Below, in pieces: positions 58,093 through 64,000 of a DNA stretch of 64,000 nt. Source of the DNA: Ascaphus truei (taxonomy: Eukaryota; Chordata; Amphibia; Anura; Ascaphidae). How positions within the stretch are numbered: the first letter of the stretch is position 1; each line of letters opens with the position of its first letter. The DNA lies in contig CM071568.1 in assembly GCA_036426205.1 (NCBI GenBank), positions 46,330,483 through 46,394,482 of the forward strand. The letters are read 5' to 3'. The notes beneath the pieces are model-generated. The model ran no database searches and had not been told where the DNA came from. It saw only the letters and a list, made by a program, of their open reading frames with translations. The position numbers and the translations under genes were made by a program.

Positions 58093-58602
58093 GTGCATCA
58101 ATCACTTGGAGGTAACCCCTTCTGTTTGGGAGGTAACCCCTTCTGTATGGGAGGTAACCCCTTCTGTATGCGCTGCTATTATTACACCTCGGTGCTAAGA
58201 AGGATTTCTCCATGGATGCAATGTTGTGAGTGCTTTCTTTCTACGATGTGCATGAGAGAACAGGACGTCTCACACTTGTCCTGTGATGCCAGAGTGATGG
58301 AGCTGTTGTGCTGCTGCCTTGTTTTTATGTCTGCAAAATGTACCAGCACCATGTGTGTTATTTCTGTATCCCATCATTCTGTATCCTTAGCTGATCCTAT
58401 TAAAAATAAGATTCCTGTGGAGATTGCTACCAAAATGCAGGCTAGACATTGGCGAACAGCACACAATTTGTTCATTAAGTTGCATACAAAGTACAAATTA
58501 AAAATCAGACACAGCTTTGCTGGATATGTTCAGCGCAGACCGAATGTGACTCCATGCAAACAGTTGTACTTTTTGCAGAGCATACGGAATCAGGCTCAGT
58601 AA
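58093..58602 (+). other. 170-codon open frame of doubtful reality
   Basis: Starts in a 3-unit, 21-bp tandem repeat (58108-58172, peptide GGNPFCM-type) and continues Cys-rich, then Lys/Arg-rich to NQAQ and a stop. Within it, tatccttag at 58389 could serve as a splice acceptor. It matches no family I know and does not match the part of VPS13B expected next. Recorded because it is the longest frame here not explained by a transposon. Confidence 0.2.
58108..58172. repeat. 21-bp tandem repeat, three units
   Basis: Three copies of ggaggtaaccccttctgt spaced 21 bp apart. Confidence 0.9.
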
Positions 58603-58920
58603 TGGAAACTAAAATGACCGAAAAGCCACAAAATGCACTCTGCAACGGCAAGTCTTACTCGTGCGTGAATGTTAGGATGGTTTTGTTGGAGCGAGATTCG
58701 GCTTATTTGAAAAATGTGATGGGTACATGACACATTTCTGCTCGGCGAGCTGGATAATTATCGGTTATTCATGCCTGCTGCGTAGTGCTTGACCACTCAT
58801 TAAAATGAACATGAATCAGCAGGGAAGCGCTAACTGGGGTTAAGCAGCCGTACATGAAGTTGAGAGTCAAGTGTGGTAAGCCTTTTATTAAGGTATTATA
58901 TTGTTTTCCATCATTTAATC
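58603..58920. promoter_or_regulatory. Possible conserved non-coding element
   Basis: A complex, repeat-free stretch with homeodomain-like words (ggataattatcgg at 58750, cattaaaatgaac at 58799). Its texture is unlike the surrounding transposon debris. Conservation cannot be judged from one sequence, so this is only a candidate. Confidence 0.2.
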
Positions 58921-59040
58921 AATGTAAGGAAGAGCGAGGTGCGCAGCTTCAGAAATGATATAGATTACATTTGTGCTGACAGTTTTGAGACTGACCATAC
59001 TGAACCCTTTTTAATGTGAAGGGTGTCTCCTCTTGGGTTA

Positions 59041-59130
59041 GACCAGGGGCGGGCAACCTTTTTTTCAGGCGTGACAATAAACAGGTCCGAGTCATTTAGC
59101 GGGCTACTGTCCCCCACTGTCCCCCACTTG
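59041..59130. mobile_element. Possible hAT MITE end
   Basis: ccaggggcgggcaacctttt resembles the CAGGGGTGGGCAA termini but no partner end was found. Confidence 0.35.
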
Positions 59131-59520
59131 CGGTTTATAATTAGCAGCTAAACCCAAACGAAATAACGCCAAAAGTAACCAAGGATAATAAAACCATTAC
59201 AATATTACAAATATTTTTTATTGAGAAGAAAAAAACTTGAAATCCTAATTAAAAAAAGAAGAATCTGGATTTAAAAAGTCTGATTTCTGAACTTCCATTT
59301 CAGTTAGGTTTCTTGAAAGTTTTTTCATATATTTTTTTCCAACTCTTAATGCCTTTTTTTCTTTTTAAATAATGCATTGAACATCCTTTGACTGCTTAGC
59401 AACCTCTTACTCTTTTGAAACAGGCTCTGACACATACTTTTTTGAGCTCTGCCCGTTGGCAATAAAGTATCACAAACAGATCTGCCTGGGAACACTGCGA
59501 CAGAACCTTAATCCTATAAC

Positions 59521-59654
59521 GCAGGCATCAAACTTGGTCCTCAAAGGCCAGTACACAGGCCAGGTTTTATGGATATCCTTGCTTCAGCTGAAGCAAGGAT
59601 ATCCATTAAAACTGGCCTGTGTACTGGCCCTTGAGGACCGAGTTTGACGCCCGT
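59521..59654. mobile_element. Palindromic derivative of the hAT MITE family
   Basis: A near-perfect 134-bp inverted repeat centred at 59587 (gcttcagctgaagc). Each arm carries ggtcctcaaaggcc/ggcccttgaggacc and ggatatccttgcttcag, the same text as 20182-20351, so it looks like a MITE reduced to two facing arms. The outermost CAGGGGTGGGC-type tips are altered (gcaggcatcaaact). Confidence 0.75.
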
Positions 59655-60179
59655 GTTAGAGGATGAAAGTCCCGTCTCATCTCCCTCAGACAGAACTCAT
59701 CCCGTTTTCATATGAAATAGGATTTCATTGCATTAACAGCAAGTGAGTTGTCTAGAAGAGGATGGGCTCACAAAGCATATTTTATAAATGCCATAATGCA
59801 ATGAGCTTATTTGTACAACAAAAATGTTGGGGTTCTTTGAAAAGATGATGAGTTTCTTATGGAATTAAGTTTCCTCCTTCGTATGACAAAGCAGGGACAG
59901 TGGAGACTTTTTCCTGCACAAGGGGAGGAAAAGGACTTCCCTAAAACACATAGAAGGGAGCAGTGAAAGGAAATCGCTCCTCCCATTTTTTAAACTATTA
60001 TGTTGGAGAATGAAACCCCTTTGGCCAAGTCACTGCCAATTGTTCATTTTGGTGTCTAGGTAACATTTTACCGTACTTTTTTCTATGTACTGCACATCTT
60101 ATAACCAGACAAAAATAAACAGAGTTTCATAGGTCAGTGCTTCCAAATCCTGGATCCAAAATAACAGTAGACAGAAAGT
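59655..60179. other. Intronic sequence, nothing identified
   Basis: No repeat or coding signal recognised. Confidence 0.35.
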
Positions 60180-61440
60180 AAAAGGTATCAACTTGCTTGA
60201 AGAAATTAATATTCTAAGGCATCATAGAGTCTGGTGGTCAATGAAGTAACCAAGCTCATAAGTAAGGATGTGGGTAAAGGTAACCTCCCCCCGTACTGTC
60301 TTGAAAAAGCGTGTTAACGTGAAACGTGCGCGTCGATCATTCGGTGCACACGTAGGGTTCCCATGCTCCCAGCAAGGAACAGGCTCGCAACACTGTTGCT
60401 GGAGCCTGCAAGCGTGTAGCTATCTGCTCCTATATATTAGATTGACGATTTAAGGGCGCATTTAGGGCTTTGTTTCATTCATCTACGCTGACAACAACAG
60501 GCAGTACTACAGTATCGTTTGCTCTTATCACTGTGACTGAATCTAGTGTATATCTAGTAGACTTTGAGGTATTTATCTTCTCAGTACCCACATTGTTCCT
60601 ATCACTTCTGATCACTCTGAGGTCGGACATAGGAGTGCTTTAGCGGGTTACTTCAGGGCATTACAGGCTGCATACACACTAGCTCACTCGTTTACCTTTA
60701 GCCACTCCGGTGTCTGCTTGCCTACCTGCCTAGCACCCAGTGGACTCTATCTTATTTACACTAGCCGCATGCTCGGGTGCAACACTGCTTGCATAATTTA
60801 CCCCACGGCAACTAGAGATTGTATTCACAACCCTGGTAATGTGGACACAATCACCTGGCAGTCCTATCGCCAGCCTGTATGTTAACTGGTGACCGCATCC
60901 CCGGTGTATCTAGTAAACAGCGCTTACATTGCACTTCGTTACCTTGTACAGCTATTACTACATCATCTACACATGTGCAGCACTGGTCTATTTCCTATCG
61001 TGGTATACCTTGCATCAAGTATTAAGAGACACAAGGCTCTCACCTATGTGCCACAACTAGGCAGACCAGACAAAGGTATCTGACTCAGTATACATCACTC
61101 CGAATTAGGGAGTTGCTACTATATAGACACCAGTTCAGCTCTAGTTGAAGAATAACAAACCATACTATCTATGCACTTATTAAAGGGTAGTGGACAATTA
61201 ATTCCACTGAGCTCGTTCACGGATACTAAAACCCATGACCTTGCAGGTGATAGAATGTAAACTAACCTACAGTATTTGGATCTTGAACACTCAATATAGT
61301 GTCTACATAGCAGGATAATTTTTTGTGTGTGTTTAATCATCGTTTTAACTACCTTTATTTTAATTGGATACTAATAAACTTTAAGTTTTAAATTGTTTCA
61401 CTAATCATCCAGGTGATGACATATGAATCCCCATACTAGG
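60180..61440 (+). repeat. Interspersed repeat of about 1.2 kb with a hammerhead-like motif near its start
   Basis: Uniform, GC-balanced, non-coding sequence rich in cactgcttg and cctagcaccc-type words. It runs from the motif at 60300 to an AT-rich end with taataaactttaagtttt near 61380. The extent is a judgement from texture. It may be a non-autonomous retroelement. No long frame. Confidence 0.35.
60300..60338 (+). other. Hammerhead-like motif with stems II and III and GTC triplet
   Basis: CTTGAAAAA, GCGT (60309-60312), loop GTTA, ACGT (60317-60320), GAAA (60321-60324), CG, loop TGCG, CGTC (60331-60334), GATC. GCGT/ACGT gives a 4-bp stem II. ACG/CGT gives a 3-bp stem III, placing C at 60334 where the hammerhead cleavage nucleotide should be (GTC). 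Only the CTGATGA box is degraded. Confidence 0.45.
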
Positions 61441-61604
61441 TTACATTTTTCTGTTTGTTCTTTTGTTCATTAATCTACCTTGGGAGCACCATCATCACAA
61501 CCCACACAATTAGCTGTTGCTGGGCTTACCTTGCTGGTATCCACAAACAATTTATCAAAAAAAACATTTAAAATGTGTTTCCAAAAACATAGAGAAGACA
61601 AGAT

Positions 61605-62053
61605 GTATGTATTTATTTATAAAAATGTTTTACCAGGTAGTACTACATTGAGGGTTACATCTCGTTTTCAAGTATGTTCTGGGCATAGAGTTAAGGTCAC
61701 AGATACATGGTTACAATTACATAGTTACATAAGTGAACAGGGTATACATTATATACAATACATTGCATGCATAGTTAAAGATAATATGTTATAGGCGTAT
61801 GTAACAGTTACTGACCAGATCAAAAGAACTTAGACTGGTGGTGGCTATGAGAGTCTCTGGTAGATTGTTCCAGTTGTGGGGTGCACGGTAAGAGAAGGAG
61901 GAGCAGCCATATACTTTGTTGAACCTTGAGACCATGAACAGTCTTTTGGAGTCAGACAAGTGCTGCGTGTGGTAGTGGTGAGGAGCTTGTTCAGCTAGGC
62001 GGGTAGCTTGCCCAGACAGTATTTGAAGGCAAGACAGGAAAGATTAACTTTGC
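61605..62053 (-). mobile_element. Jockey-type LINE, second copy, 3' part
   Basis: Colinear with 47310-47790: aatgttttaccaggtagta, caagtatgttctgggcatag, gggtgcacggtaagagaagg and gaaggcaagacaggaaag. It stops at ttaactttgc, where the copy at 47785 continues cgcctagactcg. That continuation is found at 63789 onward, so the element is split by the insertion at 62054-63776. Confidence 0.85.
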
Positions 62054-62110
62054 AAACACACAGATACCCAGCAAGCTCTTAGAAACCCCCCAAAATTACC
62101 ACAAAATATA

Positions 62111-63748
62111 CAGTTAGGTCCGGAAATAATTGGACACTGACACAATTTTCATAATTTTGGCTCTGTATGCCACCACAATGGATTTGAAATGAAACAACCG
62201 AGATGCAATAGAAGTGCAGACTTTCAGCTTTAATTCAAGGGGGCGAACAAAAATATTGTATGAAATGTTTAGGAATTGCAACCATTTTCATACACAGTTC
62301 CCTTATTTCAGGGGCTCAAATGTAATTGGACAAATTAACACAATCATACATAAAATGTTCATTTTTAATACTTTGTCGAGAATCCTTTGCAGGCAATGAC
62401 TGCTTGAAGTCTGGAACGCATGGACATCATCAAACGCTGGGTTTCCTCCTTTGTGATGCTTTGCCAGGCCTTTACTTCAGTTGTTGTTTGTTTGTGGGTC
62501 TTCTGCATTAAGTTTTGTCTTCAGCAAGTGAAATGCATGCTCGATCGGGTTTAGTTCCGGTGATTGACTCGGCCATTGCAGAATATTCCACTACTTTGCC
62601 TTAAAAAACTCCTGGGTTGCTTTCGCAGTATGTTTTGGGTCATTGTCCATCTGTAAAGTAAAGCGCCGTCCAATCAACTTCGCTGAATTTGGTTGAATTC
62701 CGGTAGACAATATATCCCTATACACTTCAGAATTCATCCGGCTGCTTCTGTCTTCTGTCATATCATCAATAAACACTAGTGACGCAGTGCCATTGTAAGC
62801 CATGCATGCCCATGCCATCACACTGCCTTCACTGTGTTTTACAGATGATGTGGTATGCTTCGGATCATGAGCCGTTCCAAGTCTTCTCCATACTTTTTCT
62901 TCCCATCATTCTGGTACAGGTTGATCTTAGTTTCATCTGTCCAAAGAATGCTGTTCCAGAACTTTGCTGGCTTTTTTACATATTGTTTGGCAAGTCTAAT
63001 CTGGCCTTTCTATTCTTGAGGCTTATGAATGGTTTGCACCTTGTGGTGAACCCTCTGTATTTGCTCTCGTGAAGTCTTCTCTTTATGGTAGACTTGGATA
63101 ATGATATGCCTACCTCCTGGAGAGTGTTCTTCACTTGGCTGGATGTTGTGAAGGGTTTTTTCTTTACCATGGAAAGGATCCTACGATCATCCACCACTGT
63201 TGTCTTCCGTGGACGTCCAGGCCTTTTTGTGTTGCAGAGCTCACCTGTGCGTTCTTTTTTTTCTCAGAATGTACCAAACTGTTGATTTGGCCACTCCTAA
63301 TGTTCCTGTCATCTCTCTGATGGATTTTTTTTTTTTCGCGGCCTAAGGATGCCCTGTTTCATTTGGTTTGAAAGCTCCTTTGACTGCATGTTGTGGGTTC
63401 ACAGCAACAGCTTCCAAATGCGAATGCCACACCTGGAATGAACTCCAGACCTTTTACCTGCTTAATTGATGATGAAATAACGAAGGAATAGCCCACACCT
63501 GTCCATGAAACAGCTTTTGAGTCAATTGTCCAATTACTTTTGGTCCCTTGAAAAAGAGGGGGCAACATATTAAAGAGATGTAATTCCTAAACCATTCCTC
63601 CAATTTGGATGTGAATACCCTCAAATTAAAGCTGATAGGCTGCACTTTAAGCCCATATTCATTATTTAACTGTAACTTAAATTTATTTTGGTACACAGGC
63701 AAAATAACAAAACTTGTATCAGTGTCCAATAATTTCCGGACCTAACTG
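62111..63748 (-). mobile_element. Tc1/mariner element with long terminal repeats, 1638 bp
   Basis: Starts CAGTTAGGTCCGGAAATAAT and ends with its complement, ATTTCCGGACCTAACTG. Similarity of the two ends extends about 150 bp inwards (both include agctttaattcaa/caaattaaagct). A TA precedes the left end; the right flank is TG, so the TA is mutated there. Transposase lies on the - strand. Confidence 0.88.
62470..63480 (-). pseudogene. Tc1-like transposase, broken
   Basis: On the - strand, 63197-62976 reads MVDDRRILSMVKKKPFTT and STIKRRLHESKYRGFTTR, the second helix-turn-helix of the DNA-binding region. 62821-62591 reads MAWACMAYNGTASLVFIDDM and TLQMDNDPKHTAKATQEFF, containing the second catalytic Asp in the DNDPKHTA block. 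Just after it, about 62585-62540, a broken frame gives the SPELNPIEHAFHLL block with the third catalytic Glu. Stops and frame shifts separate these pieces, so no active enzyme is made. A DDE transposase cuts and pastes by binding its terminal repeats. Confidence 0.82.
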
Positions 63749-63776
63749 TGTGTATGTGTCATAAGGCGTGCTACTG

Positions 63777-64000
63777 GATTAACTTTGCGCCTAGACTCAA
63801 GTGATTACCAATCTAGTTCTTTGAGCATTTCACAGTGATGTGTGTTGTAGTTGCATTGGAGGACAAAGCAGCATATTGCATTGTTGAGGGTATCAAGTTT
63901 TCTAAGGTGAGTTTGGAGTGCTGTGCTTATACTACGCCCGATAGTCTATATTTGGCATTAGCATCTGCTGTGCAATGTGCTTTCTGACCAGTAGACTTAG
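63777..64000 (-). mobile_element. Jockey-type LINE, second copy, continuation
   Basis: Matches 47785-48000 in order (cgcctagactcaagtgatta, ctttgagcatttcacagtg, tgtgttgtagttgcattgg, ggcattagcatctgctgtg). Runs off the window end, so the RT of this copy lies beyond 64000. Confidence 0.85.

Larger units (their letters stand above)
62054..63776. mobile_element. Insertion within the LINE, carrying Tc1
   Basis: The 12-bp string gattaactttgc occurs at 62042-62053 and again at 63777-63788, bracketing this segment as a target duplication would. Outside the Tc1 (62111-63748) only 57 bp on the left and 28 bp on the right remain, so an unidentified short element apparently landed first and Tc1 then entered it. 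Confidence 0.5.

Noticed and set aside
33314..64000. Next VPS13B exon (expected to begin with the rest of a Glu codon, then Ser-Arg)
   Set aside because: No acceptor followed by matching sequence was found by eye; the intron probably extends past the window.
1..64000. CRISPR array, tRNA, rRNA or prokaryotic operon
   Set aside because: Repeats are microsatellites or transposons with no regular spacers; no cloverleaf or ribosomal signature; splice sites show a eukaryote.

Overview
The window is vertebrate nuclear DNA lying almost entirely inside the introns of one large host gene. Two short exons on the + strand (23841-23950 and 33169-33313) have good splice sites, compatible phases and peptides that I recognise from memory as VPS13B (COH1), the Golgi bridge-like lipid-transfer protein mutated in human Cohen syndrome. 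No other host exon was recognised. The mixture of mobile elements points to an amphibian, most likely a frog: Penelope-like elements, L1, L2/CR1 and RTE LINEs, Tc1/mariner, TTAA-flanked T2/Kolobok-type MITEs, Harbinger MITEs, and hAT MITEs starting CAGGGGTGSGCAA. The organism call is inference; no species marker is present.

Layout. 1-23840 is the upstream intron: a Tigger-like remnant, a Penelope fragment (4.7-5.6 kb), a Harbinger MITE nested in another repeat (5.6-6.6 kb), several MITEs, microsatellites and long stretches where I see no repeat. 23951-33168 is the 9.2-kb intron between the exons: a CR1 fragment split by a hAT MITE, two large foldback elements, Harbinger and T2 MITEs, and an RTE LINE split by another hAT MITE. 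33314-64000 is the downstream intron. It holds a Penelope C-terminus and an L2 RT remnant (36.8-38.4 kb), LTR-like segments (39.7-40.4 and 54.4-55.2 kb), a CR1 3' half (40.7-41.7 kb), and a near-full-length L1 on the - strand (43.9-53.2 kb) broken by at least four later insertions. One of those is a Jockey-superfamily LINE with an almost intact reverse transcriptase. A second copy of that LINE (61.6-64 kb) was split by an insertion that itself carries a Tc1-like element (62.1-63.7 kb).

There is no operon or gene cluster. The only host function visible is VPS13B; everything else codable is transposon protein, mostly decayed. The most interesting unexplained signal is a scattered set of short RNA-like motifs. 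Each has a hairpin followed by GAAAC-type sequence, preceded by CTGAYGA or CTTGAGAAA (2.8, 7.3, 23.1, 33.8, 36.2, 57.7, 60.3 kb). Their layout resembles the hammerhead ribozyme core known from Penelope-like and other retroelements. Stem II is retained with different base pairs in different copies, while the catalytic core is mostly degenerate. I treat this as a hypothesis to fold and test. All identifications are from reading alone, without alignment.
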